Assembly: GCA_003597945.1 (NCBI GenBank)
Contig: QZJS01000053.1
Location: 1-64,000 of the forward strand
Source: Desulfobacteraceae bacterium
Lineage (GTDB): Bacteria > Desulfobacterota > Desulfobacteria > Desulfobacterales > Desulfosalsimonadaceae
Length of the DNA: 64,000 nt
Direction of reading: 5' to 3'
Within the stretch, counting starts at the first letter, position 1. Each line of letters opens with the position of its first letter. The notes beneath the pieces were generated by a model. It was not told the DNA's origin. It saw nothing but the letters and a program-made list of their open reading frames with translations, and made no database searches. The position numbers and the translations under genes were made by a program. Shown here piece after piece: positions 22,197-31,841 of the stretch.

Positions 22197-24044
22197 CTAT
22201 TGGTTGTTATCCGTCAGGGAAAGGGCTGCCAGCACGCGGGATGCGATTTTCCGGTTCATTCCCGGAAGGACCGTTAGCTCGTCGATGGAAGCCCGGGCGA
22301 TTCCCGCGATGCCGCCGTAGGTTTTCAGCAATACCGCCTTTCGTTTCGGGCCGATGCCGGAGATAAAATCGAGCCGGGAGCGGAGGGCGGACCGGTTTCG
22401 GGCCTTGCGATGAAACGACAAGGCCAGGCGATGGGCCTCATCCCGGATCCCGGCCAGAAAATAACGCACCTCGGCCTGGCGGGTAAGATTAAGTGGATTG
22501 GCCCGGCCGGGTTTATAAATATTATCCTGCCCGGCTTTTTCCGTCCCGTCAGCCTTGGCGATGCCGATCACGTCCATCTCCTGGTCCAGGCTCAATTCGT
22601 TAAGAACCGATACCGCGATATGCAGCTGGCCTTTGCCGCCGTCGACCATGATCAGATCCGGCATCTCCGCTGATGAACGGGCCTTGTCGAAACGGCGGGA
22701 GAGCACTTCCTTCATGCACGCATAATCATCCTGAACGCCGATGACGGTTCGGATCCGATAGCGCCGGTGGGCTGACGGATCAGGCCTGCCGTTAATAAAC
22801 ACGGCCATTCCCGACACCATGTTTGTCCCGGAAATCCCTGAATTGTCGAAACATTCAATGCGCCGCGGAAAACGTGACAACTTAAGATGATGCCGCACGG
22901 AATCCAACAGTGCCTCTTCGGAATTTTCGGCGTCGGCGAACGCCTTCAACCGAAGCGCGGCATTTTCGGCGGCCATGGTGAGCAACCGCCTCCTGGCCCC
23001 CCTGGCCGGAGCGAGGATGACGACTTTGCGCCCCTTCAATTCCGACAGCCATTGACCGTAAATATCGCCATCCTCAGGACGGACCGGAACAAGGATCTCC
23101 CTGGGGATATCATGGGTCTGCTGGTAATGGTGCTTGCAAAACGCGCCGATGATCTCAGCATCGCCGGCCACGGCCTGCCGGACGGGATAATGCCGCACCC
23201 CCAGGAGGCGTCCTTCCCGGATAAACATGACCACCACCATGGCCCGGCCGTTGTCTCTTGCCAGGCCAACCACGTCACGGTCCAGAAAATCATTGGTCAC
23301 CACGTCCTGTTTTTCCACCACCTGCCGCACGGCAAAAAGCCGGTCCCGGAGCCGGGCCGCCTGTTCGAATTCCTGGCGCTCGGCGGCGGCCTGCATGTCG
23401 GCTTTTATCTTATCCATTAATATGCGGGGCCGGCCGCTTAAAAAAAGCCGCACCTGGTCTGTCATGTCAGCATAGACCGCCGGGTCCACCGGCAGGTTGC
23501 ACGGGGCCAGACAGAGCCCCATCTGGTGATTCAGGCAGGGCCGGGGCCGTTTTTGGACCTCCGGGGTCCGGCATTTCCGAAGTTTGAAGGCCTTATTAAT
23601 GAGTTTTAAGGTTTGACGAAGGGCCAAACCCGAGGCATAGGGACCGAAATAGAGCGCCCCGTCCCGCCGGGTTTTGCGCACGACCTGGAGGCAGGGATAC
23701 GGCGCGTTGATATCTATACGCAGGGAGGGATAGCGCTTATCGTCCTTTAAAATGACGTTATAGGCCGGCTTGTGGCGCCGGATCAGGTTGGCTTCCAGAA
23801 TCAGGGCTTCCTGGGCCGTGGCCGTGACAATGGTTTCCACATCCGCGATTTTTTCAACTAAAAGCGCGGTCTTGGCGTCCGGACGTCCATCGGCGCCGAT
23901 ATAGGAGGAGAGCCGGCTTTTGAGATTGACGGCCTTGCCCACGTAAATCACCGCCCCGCCGGCGTCTTTCATCAGATAAACGCCCGGAGCCGCCGGGATT
24001 TCAGGCAGCTTTTCCGCGATGACCGTATTCATTCCTATCCTCAC
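22197..24044 (-). CDS. uvrC: Excinuclease ABC subunit C
   Basis: 615 aa; GIY-YIG type N-terminus [47 protein letters not shown]. Confidence 0.95.
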   Translation of the reverse strand: MRIGMNTVIAEKLPEIPAAPGVYLMKDAGGAVIYVGKAVNLKSRLSSYIGADGRPDAKTALLVEKIADVETIVTATAQEALILEANLIRRHKPAYNVILKDDKRYPSLRIDINAPYPCLQVVRKTRRDGALYFGPYASGLALRQTLKLINKAFKLRKCRTPEVQKRPRPCLNHQMGLCLAPCNLPVDPAVYADMTDQVRLFLSGRPRILMDKIKADMQAAAERQEFEQAARLRDRLFAVRQVVEKQDVVTNDFLDRDVVGLARDNGRAMVVVMFIREGRLLGVRHYPVRQAVAGDAEIIGAFCKHHYQQTHDIPREILVPVRPEDGDIYGQWLSELKGRKVVILAPARGARRRLLTMAAENAALRLKAFADAENSEEALLDSVRHHLKLSRFPRRIECFDNSGISGTNMVSGMAVFINGRPDPSAHRRYRIRTVIGVQDDYACMKEVLSRRFDKARSSAEMPDLIMVDGGKGQLHIAVSVLNELSLDQEMDVIGIAKADGTEKAGQDNIYKPGRANPLNLTRQAEVRYFLAGIRDEAHRLALSFHRKARNRSALRSRLDFISGIGPKRKAVLLKTYGGIAGIARASIDELTVLPGMNRKIASRVLAALSLTDNNQ

Positions 24045-26038
24045 GACGCCATCAGGAACATGGCCCGCAGCTCCCGGATCCGGTCGCGCAACTGGGCAGC
24101 GCGTTCAAATTTCAGGCTCCGGGCCGCTTCCTTCATCTCTTTTTCCATTCCTTCGATAAGATGTTCCAGATCATCGGTGGAGGAATAGGCGGCAAGCTTT
24201 TCTTCCATCTCCAGCCGCTGCTGTTCGGCAGCCGGGTGATCGGCCACGATAAACGAAGAGGATATTTTCTTTTCAATGGATGCGGGCGTGATGTGATGGA
24301 CCCGGTTGAACGCTTCCTGAATTTTCCGGCGGCGGACGGTCTCATCCGCGGCGTTTTTCATGGAAGCGGTCACGGTATCGGCATACATGATCACCGTGCC
24401 GTTAAGATTGCGGGCAGCCCGGCCGCAGGTCTGAATCAAAGACCGGGCGGACCGGAGAAAGCCCTCCTTGTCCGCGTCGAGAATGGCCACCAGGGAGACC
24501 TCGGGAATATCAAGCCCCTCCCGGAGGAGATTGATGCCCACCAGCACGTCAAACTCGCCGAGCCGGAGGGAATGGATGATATCGATCCGCTCCAGGGTTT
24601 TAATATCCGAATGGAGATATCGCACGGCAACGCCGAGATCCGCGTAATAATCGGTAAGGTCCTCGGCCATCCGCTTGGTCAGTGTGGTGATCAGGACCCG
24701 CTCTTTGCGTTCCACGCGGAGCCGGATTTCTTCAAACAGGTCATCCACCTGGTTTTGGGCCGGTCTGAATTCAATCCTGGGATCGATAAGCCCCGTGGGC
24801 CTGACGATCTGTTCGACAACAGCGCCACTGGAACATTCAAGCTCGTAATCAGACGGTGTGGCGGATACAAACACGGCCTGGGAGACCCTTTTTTCAAATT
24901 CATCAAACCGCAACGGCCGGTTATCAAGGGCCGACGGGAGCCGGAAGCCGTATTGCACAAGGGTTTCCTTGCGGGAACGGTCCCCATTGTACATCCCCCT
25001 GATCTGGGGGACGGTGATGTGGCTTTCATCAATGAACACCAGGTAATCATCCGGGAAATAATCGAGCAGCACCGGCGGCGGCTGACCGGCTTCGCGGCCG
25101 GTGATATGCCTTGCATAATTCTCGATGCCGTTGCAATAACCGATCTCGAGAATCATTTCCAGGTCAAAAAGGGTCCGTTCCTCGATGCGCTGGGCTTCAA
25201 TGAGCTTGTTGCCGGAGAAAAACCAGTCGGTCCGTTCTTTTAATTCCCTTTTAACGCGGTCGATGATCTGCCTGCGGGTCTGCTTTTTGGTGACATAATG
25301 ACTGGCGGGATAGATGGTCATCCGGTTAAAGCTTTGCAGCCGCTTTCCGGTGAGGGGATCGAATTCATCGATGGTGTCGATCTCGTCCCCGAAAAAATCA
25401 ACCCGAACGGCCCGGTCTTCTTCGTATGCCGGAAAAATCTCCACTCGGTCCCCCCTTACCCGAAACACGCCCCGGTGAAAATCAATATCATTGCGTTCAT
25501 ATTGAACTTCAACGAGTTTTGAAAGCAACTGGCCGCGTGACATGGCCATGCCGGCTTCCAGATCAATGCGCAGGGCCAGGTAATCCTCGGGCGCGCCAAG
25601 ACCGAAAATGCACGATACACTGGCCACCACCAGGGTGTCACGGCGGGACAGGGCCGATCGCGTGGCGGAATGCCGCATCTTGTCGATCATTTCATTGATG
25701 GATGAGTCCTTCTGGATGTAGGTGTCGCTGACCGGCAAATAGGCTTCGGGCTGGTAATAGTCATAATAGCTGACGAAATACTCCACGGCGTTATTGGGAA
25801 AAAGTGATTTAAACTCACTGTAGAGCTGGGCCGCCAGGGTCTTGTTGGGGGCGATCACCAGGGCCGGCTTCTGGACCCGGGCCACGATATTGGCCATGGT
25901 AAAGGTCTTGCCGGAACCGGTGACCCCCAGCAGGACCTGGTGTTTTTTTCCGGAAACAAGACCGCCGACCAAAGCGTCGATGGCGGCGGGCTGATCCCCC
26001 TGGGGGATCATGTCAGTGACGAGTTCAAAATCAGGCAT
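24041..26038 (-). CDS. uvrB: Excinuclease ABC subunit B
   Basis: 665 aa; [60 protein letters not shown]. Confidence 0.96.
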   Translation of the reverse strand: MPDFELVTDMIPQGDQPAAIDALVGGLVSGKKHQVLLGVTGSGKTFTMANIVARVQKPALVIAPNKTLAAQLYSEFKSLFPNNAVEYFVSYYDYYQPEAYLPVSDTYIQKDSSINEMIDKMRHSATRSALSRRDTLVVASVSCIFGLGAPEDYLALRIDLEAGMAMSRGQLLSKLVEVQYERNDIDFHRGVFRVRGDRVEIFPAYEEDRAVRVDFFGDEIDTIDEFDPLTGKRLQSFNRMTIYPASHYVTKKQTRRQIIDRVKRELKERTDWFFSGNKLIEAQRIEERTLFDLEMILEIGYCNGIENYARHITGREAGQPPPVLLDYFPDDYLVFIDESHITVPQIRGMYNGDRSRKETLVQYGFRLPSALDNRPLRFDEFEKRVSQAVFVSATPSDYELECSSGAVVEQIVRPTGLIDPRIEFRPAQNQVDDLFEEIRLRVERKERVLITTLTKRMAEDLTDYYADLGVAVRYLHSDIKTLERIDIIHSLRLGEFDVLVGINLLREGLDIPEVSLVAILDADKEGFLRSARSLIQTCGRAARNLNGTVIMYADTVTASMKNAADETVRRRKIQEAFNRVHHITPASIEKKISSSFIVADHPAAEQQRLEMEEKLAAYSSTDDLEHLIEGMEKEMKEAARSLKFERAAQLRDRIRELRAMFLMAS

Positions 26039-26110
26039 GAATGATAAATACGGACGGGTTAAATGACGATGCTTCCCTAAAAAATCGAATTTTACAACCT
26101 TATCAACTAT

Positions 26111-27571
26111 CTATCGGATAAACTTCCAGCCGGTGCCGTCGGACCGGTCCTCCAGCACGATATTCATGGTCTTCAGCCGGTCCCGTATCTCATCGGCCTT
26201 CTTGAAATCCCGGTCTGCCCGGGCGGCTTCGCGTTCGCGGATCAACGCTTCGACGGCTTCGGGATCAACGGTATTTGCGGCCATGTCCATTTGCCGCCGC
26301 CGGGTCATATATTCCCCGGGAGATTCGGCCATGATCCCCAGAATACGCCCCATACGAAGCAGATCAATAATTTGCGATCCCAGGGCTGTCTTATCCTCTT
26401 CGCCGGCGCCCGCCTCCAGGGCGTCCAGACGCCGGTTAAAGGTTCTGACCACATCAAACAGGACGCCGGATGCCAGGGCGGAATTGAAATCATCGTTCAT
26501 TGCATCACTGAAACGTCGCCAATCTTTTGTTTGGGTCTCTTCAAGAACGGCTGCCGCCGTTTCAAGATCGGGCAGGTCAGCCGCACTTTTTTCAATCCGT
26601 TCCAGAAGGGCGTAAATCTTATCTAACGAAACGCCCGCGTCCCGGATGGCCTGCTCATTGAAATCCACGGGGCTCCGGTAATGGCTGGAGAGCAGAAAGA
26701 GCCGCAGGGCCTCAGGATGGCAGGTTTTGAGTATCTCCCGGATGGTGCGGAAATTGCCCAGGGATTTAGACATTTTTTCCTGGTCGATATTGACGAATCC
26801 GTTGTGCAGCCAGTATTTGACGAACGTTTTGCCAAAGGCCGCCTCGGACTGGGCGATCTCGTTTTCATGGTGGGGAAAAATCAGATCCTTGCCGCCGCCG
26901 TGGATATCAAAACTTTCCCCCAGATAATCGGCGCCCATGGCCGAGCATTCGATGTGCCACCCGGGCCGCCCCTTTCCCCAGGGACTGTCCCAGAAGGGCT
27001 CGCCCGGCTTGGACGCTTTCCACAACACGAAATCAAATGGGTTTTCCTTGCGGGTATCAATGTCGACCCGGGCGCCGGCCTCCATGTCGTCGAGCTTCCG
27101 ACCGGAAAGTTTACCGTAGCCGTCATGGGCGCTCACCCGGAAAAACACGTCCCCGTCCGCGGCATAGGCATATCCATTTTCAAACAGGCGCTGGATCACG
27201 ACGATGATCTGGGGAATATGCTCCGTGGCTTTGGGCTCAATGGTGGGCCGCAGATTGTTTAAGGCATCCATGTCCTCGTGAAACTCAATGATGTATTTTT
27301 CCGCAAGGGCCTGGGTGGTCATGCCCAGTTCATTGGCCCGGTTGATGATCTTGTCGTCGATATCCGTAAAATTGCGGACATAGGTCACTTCATACCCACA
27401 TGCAATCAGGTACCGGAAAATCATATCAAACACCACCACCGACCGGGCATGGCCGATATGGCAGGAGTCATAGACCGTTGGCCCGCAGACATACATCCGC
27501 ACCTTGCCCGGAATCATGGGCTCAAACGGTTCTTTGGCGCGGGTTAACGTATTGTAAACACGAATCGTCAT
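26111..27571 (-). CDS. cysS: Cysteinyl-tRNA synthetase
   Basis: 486 aa; MYVCGPTVYDSCHIGHARS, HIECSAMG, KMSKSLGNF. Confidence 0.96.
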   Translation of the reverse strand: MTIRVYNTLTRAKEPFEPMIPGKVRMYVCGPTVYDSCHIGHARSVVVFDMIFRYLIACGYEVTYVRNFTDIDDKIINRANELGMTTQALAEKYIIEFHEDMDALNNLRPTIEPKATEHIPQIIVVIQRLFENGYAYAADGDVFFRVSAHDGYGKLSGRKLDDMEAGARVDIDTRKENPFDFVLWKASKPGEPFWDSPWGKGRPGWHIECSAMGADYLGESFDIHGGGKDLIFPHHENEIAQSEAAFGKTFVKYWLHNGFVNIDQEKMSKSLGNFRTIREILKTCHPEALRLFLLSSHYRSPVDFNEQAIRDAGVSLDKIYALLERIEKSAADLPDLETAAAVLEETQTKDWRRFSDAMNDDFNSALASGVLFDVVRTFNRRLDALEAGAGEEDKTALGSQIIDLLRMGRILGIMAESPGEYMTRRRQMDMAANTVDPEAVEALIREREAARADRDFKKADEIRDRLKTMNIVLEDRSDGTGWKFIR

Positions 27572-27598
27572 CGGTATTCCATTCTTTGAGTTGCAATT

Positions 27599-28066
27599 TC
27601 AATCCAGCAGGGCCACACACATGGCGGCAATGCCTTCCCTTCTTCCGATAAACCCCATCCCCTCCGAGGTGGTGGCCTTGATATTGACATCGTCCGGAGG
27701 CACGCCCAGCACCCGGCTGATGTTTTCCCGCATGGCCGGGATATGGGGCCACATCCGGGGAGCTTCGGCAAGGATGGTGGCGTCGATATTGGCAACGGCC
27801 AGGCCCCGGGAACGGACCAGATCCATGGTCCGCTCCAGCAGAACCAGACTGTCGATATCCTTGAACGCCGGATCCGTATCCGGAAAATGCCTTCCGATAT
27901 CCCCCATGCCCGCGGCCCCGAGGAGCGCGTCGCAAAGGGCATGAAGCAGTACATCGGCATCCGAATGGCCCGCCAGCCCCTGTTCATGGGGAATGGTCAC
28001 TCCGCCCAGGACCAGGGAACGGCCGTCCGCAAAGGCATGAACGTCATATCCGATTCCGACCCTCAT
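27599..28066 (-). CDS. ispF: 2-C-methyl-D-erythritol 2,4-cyclodiphosphate synthase
   Basis: 155 aa; RVGIGYDVHAFADGRSLVLGGV, GHSDADVLLHALCDALLGAAGMGDIG. Confidence 0.95.
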   Translation of the reverse strand: MRVGIGYDVHAFADGRSLVLGGVTIPHEQGLAGHSDADVLLHALCDALLGAAGMGDIGRHFPDTDPAFKDIDSLVLLERTMDLVRSRGLAVANIDATILAEAPRMWPHIPAMRENISRVLGVPPDDVNIKATTSEGMGFIGRREGIAAMCVALLD

Positions 28067-28809
28067 TATTCCGCCATCCCGCTGATAAACGCCGCCACGT
28101 TCCGGCCCAGAACCTGGTGATTGTATCCGCCCTCAAACACACCATAACAACCGCCCCGGTTTTTCCGGGCCGCGGCCCGCACCATGCGCCCGATTTCCTG
28201 ATAATCCTCGGTTTCCAACAGCCCGCCCCAGTCCTGGCGATGATGGTCGAAACCGGCGGAAACACCGATCATGTCGACTTTATGATGGGAAAGAACGGCC
28301 TCCACGTCGTTTAAATATTCCTGCCGCCGGTTTTTGGCCGGGTTGTGAATATGAACCCAGTCCCGGTCCCCCAGGATATTGACGGTGCCGTCGCCGTAGT
28401 GAAGATCGATATCGAGCACCAGGGCCGAATGGATCAGATTCTCGGTTTTCAGGCAGAGCAGCGCGATGGCCATGTTGTTGAAATAGCAGAACCCCCAGGC
28501 CGTATCGGCTGATGCGTGATGTCCCGGCGGGCGGATCAGGGCGAAGCAGGGCTCCTCCATGGCGATGCGGGCCGCCGTAACGGCCCCGCCCGCGGCCAAG
28601 GCCGCGATATCGTAGACACCTTCCCTTCTCACATCAGCGATATGACCGGAGGTATGGGCCAGTTCGATCTCCTCTGGCGTCGCCGGTTCGGGAGCGATCA
28701 GGTCGACATCCGGCGGCAGCAGCGATACGGCTGCCTGCATGCGGCCCATGGCCGCTGCCGGATCACCGGCATAGACCATATGGAACTGAGTGTCAAAAAT
28801 AACTTTCAC
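28066..28809 (-). CDS. Histone deacetylase/acetoin-utilization (AcuC/AphA-like) family protein
   Basis: 247 aa; ALIRPPGHHASADTAWGFCYFNNMAIAL, VLDIDLHYGDGTVNIL. Confidence 0.87.
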   Translation of the reverse strand: MKVIFDTQFHMVYAGDPAAAMGRMQAAVSLLPPDVDLIAPEPATPEEIELAHTSGHIADVRREGVYDIAALAAGGAVTAARIAMEEPCFALIRPPGHHASADTAWGFCYFNNMAIALLCLKTENLIHSALVLDIDLHYGDGTVNILGDRDWVHIHNPAKNRRQEYLNDVEAVLSHHKVDMIGVSAGFDHHRQDWGGLLETEDYQEIGRMVRAAARKNRGGCYGVFEGGYNHQVLGRNVAAFISGMAE

Positions 28810-28811
28810 GG

Positions 28812-30545
28812 CTAAAATCCATAAAAAAGTCCAAGCCTTATGGTAACGCCGCCGATATCCTGACCATTGTCTCCGAATCGATCGATCTCGCTGTAGACCG
28901 CTTCAATAACGGCGCCGGTGTTCTCGTAGCGAGGGTCCATATTGTAGAGCGTCAGCCCGGCCCGGCCGTGCCAGCCGCCGACCCATTCTTCAATTTCAGG
29001 ATCACTGCCTTTGATTCTGGTTCTTTCCCGGCAATACCAGTAATCCGGTCCGGCGCCGACAAATCCCGAAACATAGGGGAATAACTTCATATGCAGTTTC
29101 AGGGAGGCCGTCACCGGCACCAGGGTAAACCTGGTCCCGATATCCGTTGGATCCCCGGATACGGTCAACCGTTTGCCCGTCTTTTTCATAAACCCGGATT
29201 CAATGCCCATGGAAACAAATTTCCCGAAGCGCCGCTCAAAAAATGCGAACACCGGATACGTATCGTCTCCATAATAATCCTCAAACTCGGATTCCGCGGG
29301 GATCAGCCAACCCGCGGACACGCCCGCGATATTGCCGGGCGCCTTGTCGCCGGCCCGGGCGTCGGATGGCGCCGTCCAGACAAACAGGATCATCGCCATC
29401 ATAACAATCAGCGTGCGGCGGCGCCGGCCATGCATCCCCGGCGCCGGGTCGACAATGCGCCGCGCAAACAGCAATCGATGCCCCAAAACGCATCCCGCAA
29501 TGAAAAAGACCCAGACCCCTGCAAGAATCCATCCGTAAGCCGGGCGCCAACTCCCGGCGGAAGCGATGAAACAGCCGCCTTCAAACGTGTCCGTATCGAG
29601 AAAGGAACGGGTATCTTCCACATCTACGGAGACTTCCGCCGAGCCCTGGCTCTCATTGCCGCCGGCGTCATAGGCGGTTACCGCAAAATACCAGGTGACG
29701 CCTTCGGGGACATCCGAGAACACATGGGACATGTTTTTGCCGATATCAAGGGATGCGGCGTAACGGCCCGTCTCCGTCCCGTAATGAATGATATGACCCG
29801 CGAAATCAACCATGCCCGAATTGCCGTTGTCAATGCGGACGGTGATCTCCCGGATACCGCTCATGCGCCCGGATACCCCGGAAGGCACATTGGGCGGTCG
29901 CGTGTCCGGCAGGGTATCGATGATGATTTCATCGGAAACATCGGACTCGTTGTCCGATTCATCCACGGCCGAGACGGCGAAGTAATACCGGCCTGACGGG
30001 CTCAGTCCGGTGACGGTAAACGAGGCTGGCGCATTTTTATCGGCTTGAACCGCGGCGCCGTAGATGCCCGACGCCGTCCCCTGGTAGACATTATAATGGC
30101 TCAGGTCGCTTCCCGAATTGGCATTCCATCGCAGGGTCACCGAGGTTCCGGTAACGGCGCTGAGCGCGGTCACGTCCAGTCCCGACGGTACCTCCGGGGC
30201 GAGCTTATCCTGGGTGGTGGTAATCGATTTCACCGAAGATTTCTGGGATTCGGTCCCGGCGGAAAATGAGGATACCGCCACATAATAGACTGTTCCCTGC
30301 AGCAGCCCTGAAATGGTATACGTGTTTGCGGAAGAATCGACCTGGTCCCGATTGCTGAGATTCCCCGATGTGGTTCCCCAGTAGACATAATATCCTTCGG
30401 CCAGAGTTTCCCGGGTCCAGGTAACGGTAATGGTACTGACGGTGGCGCTAAGGGTGACATTCTGCGGGATTTCAGCGGCCCGCAGCAGATGGCCCGGAAA
30501 TCCCGCCGCCATAATGATTAACAATGCGATAATTTGCTTTTTCAT
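28812..30545 (-). CDS. Fibronectin type III repeat protein fused to a C-terminal outer-membrane beta-barrel-like region
   Basis: Three FN3-like repeats, GGCFIASA + TM + Arg cluster, then a second signal-peptide-like segment MHGRRRRTLIVMMAMILFVWTAPSDARA and barrel-like region ending LFYGF. Confidence 0.7.
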   Translation of the reverse strand: MKKQIIALLIIMAAGFPGHLLRAAEIPQNVTLSATVSTITVTWTRETLAEGYYVYWGTTSGNLSNRDQVDSSANTYTISGLLQGTVYYVAVSSFSAGTESQKSSVKSITTTQDKLAPEVPSGLDVTALSAVTGTSVTLRWNANSGSDLSHYNVYQGTASGIYGAAVQADKNAPASFTVTGLSPSGRYYFAVSAVDESDNESDVSDEIIIDTLPDTRPPNVPSGVSGRMSGIREITVRIDNGNSGMVDFAGHIIHYGTETGRYAASLDIGKNMSHVFSDVPEGVTWYFAVTAYDAGGNESQGSAEVSVDVEDTRSFLDTDTFEGGCFIASAGSWRPAYGWILAGVWVFFIAGCVLGHRLLFARRIVDPAPGMHGRRRRTLIVMMAMILFVWTAPSDARAGDKAPGNIAGVSAGWLIPAESEFEDYYGDDTYPVFAFFERRFGKFVSMGIESGFMKKTGKRLTVSGDPTDIGTRFTLVPVTASLKLHMKLFPYVSGFVGAGPDYWYCRERTRIKGSDPEIEEWVGGWHGRAGLTLYNMDPRYENTGAVIEAVYSEIDRFGDNGQDIGGVTIRLGLFYGF

Positions 30546-30641
30546 GCCATCCCCCATCCGCTGGTGGTTTAAGATTTCAAAATTATTCCTTTATTCCTGA
30601 ATTTCTTCTCAAAAAAATAAACGATAATGATCTGTCAGATA

Positions 30642-31409
30642 TTAAGCCCGTTGCCGGATCAGGGAGAACATGCCGCCGGGATCATCGGTCATGATCACGT
30701 CAACGCCCCATTGCAAGGCCTGCTCAACGGTTTCGCGGGAATTGCAGGAATAGGTCATGATTTTAAGGCCGCACCGGCGGCTCAGCGCGACAAAGTCGGC
30801 ATTCAGACGAGAAAATTCAAGACCCCATCCACACAGCGCCGCCGCATCCATCCCGATCCCGGAAACCGTTTCGACGGCGTGCTCCAGATTTAAAACGCAT
30901 TTGCGGTCCGGATCATGTTCCAAAACGATGCGCAGCAATTCCGGATCAAAGGAAAGCACATACAGGTTATCCTGGAACTCGCCGGGCACGGACGTTCGCA
31001 TCTGAATAGCGACGGATCGGGCCAGTTTCCGATACAGCGCTTCATGCATCATGTCGGGCGCCGGCTTGATTTCCACCATCAGGCGGGTCCGATGGGCGTA
31101 TAACGCCAAAACCTCTTCAAGGGTCAGGAGTTTCTCGCCGGCATGGGCGGGAGAAAACCATCTTCCCCAGTCCATATCCGCCAGTTCATCAAACGTATAG
31201 TCCGCCGCCGAATCCCGGCTTCCGTTGATTTTTTGCAACGTGTCATCATGAAAAATCACCGGCATCCCGTCACGGCTGCTCTGAACATCGAACTCAATGC
31301 CGTCGACGGGAAATGACAGTGCCCTGTCAAACGCGGACCGCGTATTTTCCGGGGCCTCTGCCATGGCCCCGCGATGGGCCACCAGCCATGGCATCATGGG
31401 CGCGTCCAA
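30642..31409 (-). CDS. Glycerophosphodiester phosphodiesterase family protein
   Basis: 255 aa; LVAHRGAMAEAPENTRSAFDRAL, GIEFDVQSSRDGMPVIFHDDTL. Confidence 0.92.
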   Translation of the reverse strand: MDAPMMPWLVAHRGAMAEAPENTRSAFDRALSFPVDGIEFDVQSSRDGMPVIFHDDTLQKINGSRDSAADYTFDELADMDWGRWFSPAHAGEKLLTLEEVLALYAHRTRLMVEIKPAPDMMHEALYRKLARSVAIQMRTSVPGEFQDNLYVLSFDPELLRIVLEHDPDRKCVLNLEHAVETVSGIGMDAAALCGWGLEFSRLNADFVALSRRCGLKIMTYSCNSRETVEQALQWGVDVIMTDDPGGMFSLIRQRA

Positions 31410-31439
31410 AGCATCTCCCGCCGCACGCCGGATATTTTT

Positions 31440-31652
31440 TCAATAATTTCTGATATCGTTGACATATTCGGCAAAATTTCTTGTTTCCAGAAAACGGCTG
31501 ATCAGCTCATTGAGTTTTTCCGCGGTATCCACCCGGTAGCGCCCCTTTTCATCGGCGCCGGCCATCTGTTTGGCATTTTTTACCACCGTTTCGATTATCG
31601 CGGTGGAAATTTTTATATGGGTATTGATGGTAATCATTTCGGATGATCCCAT
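31440..31652 (-). CDS. Small hypothetical protein (70 aa)
   Basis: Uninterrupted ORF in an intergenic space; no recognised domain. Confidence 0.45.
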   Translation of the reverse strand: MGSSEMITINTHIKISTAIIETVVKNAKQMAGADEKGRYRVDTAEKLNELISRFLETRNFAEYVNDIRNY

Positions 31653-31841
31653 TATTTCCGGATCTCCTTTTCCTTTTTTAAAATTTATTTTACGAGCGCA
31701 TCAAAACCGACGAAATCGTATAAGGCCCATTAACGATTGATTCGTGAGTCTCTTTTACGAAAGCATTGATTCTGTTTATCTCATTACAAGACAGATCTCA
31801 AGAGCTTAACGGCATATACCTAAAAATAACGCAGCATCCCT

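Noticed and set aside
24161-25243. 360-aa + strand ORF opposite uvrB
   Set aside because: Antisense to uvrB, no recognisable domain.
29091-29996. 301-aa + strand ORF opposite the FN3 protein
   Set aside because: Shadow ORF without domain features; the minus strand has signal peptide and FN3 repeats.
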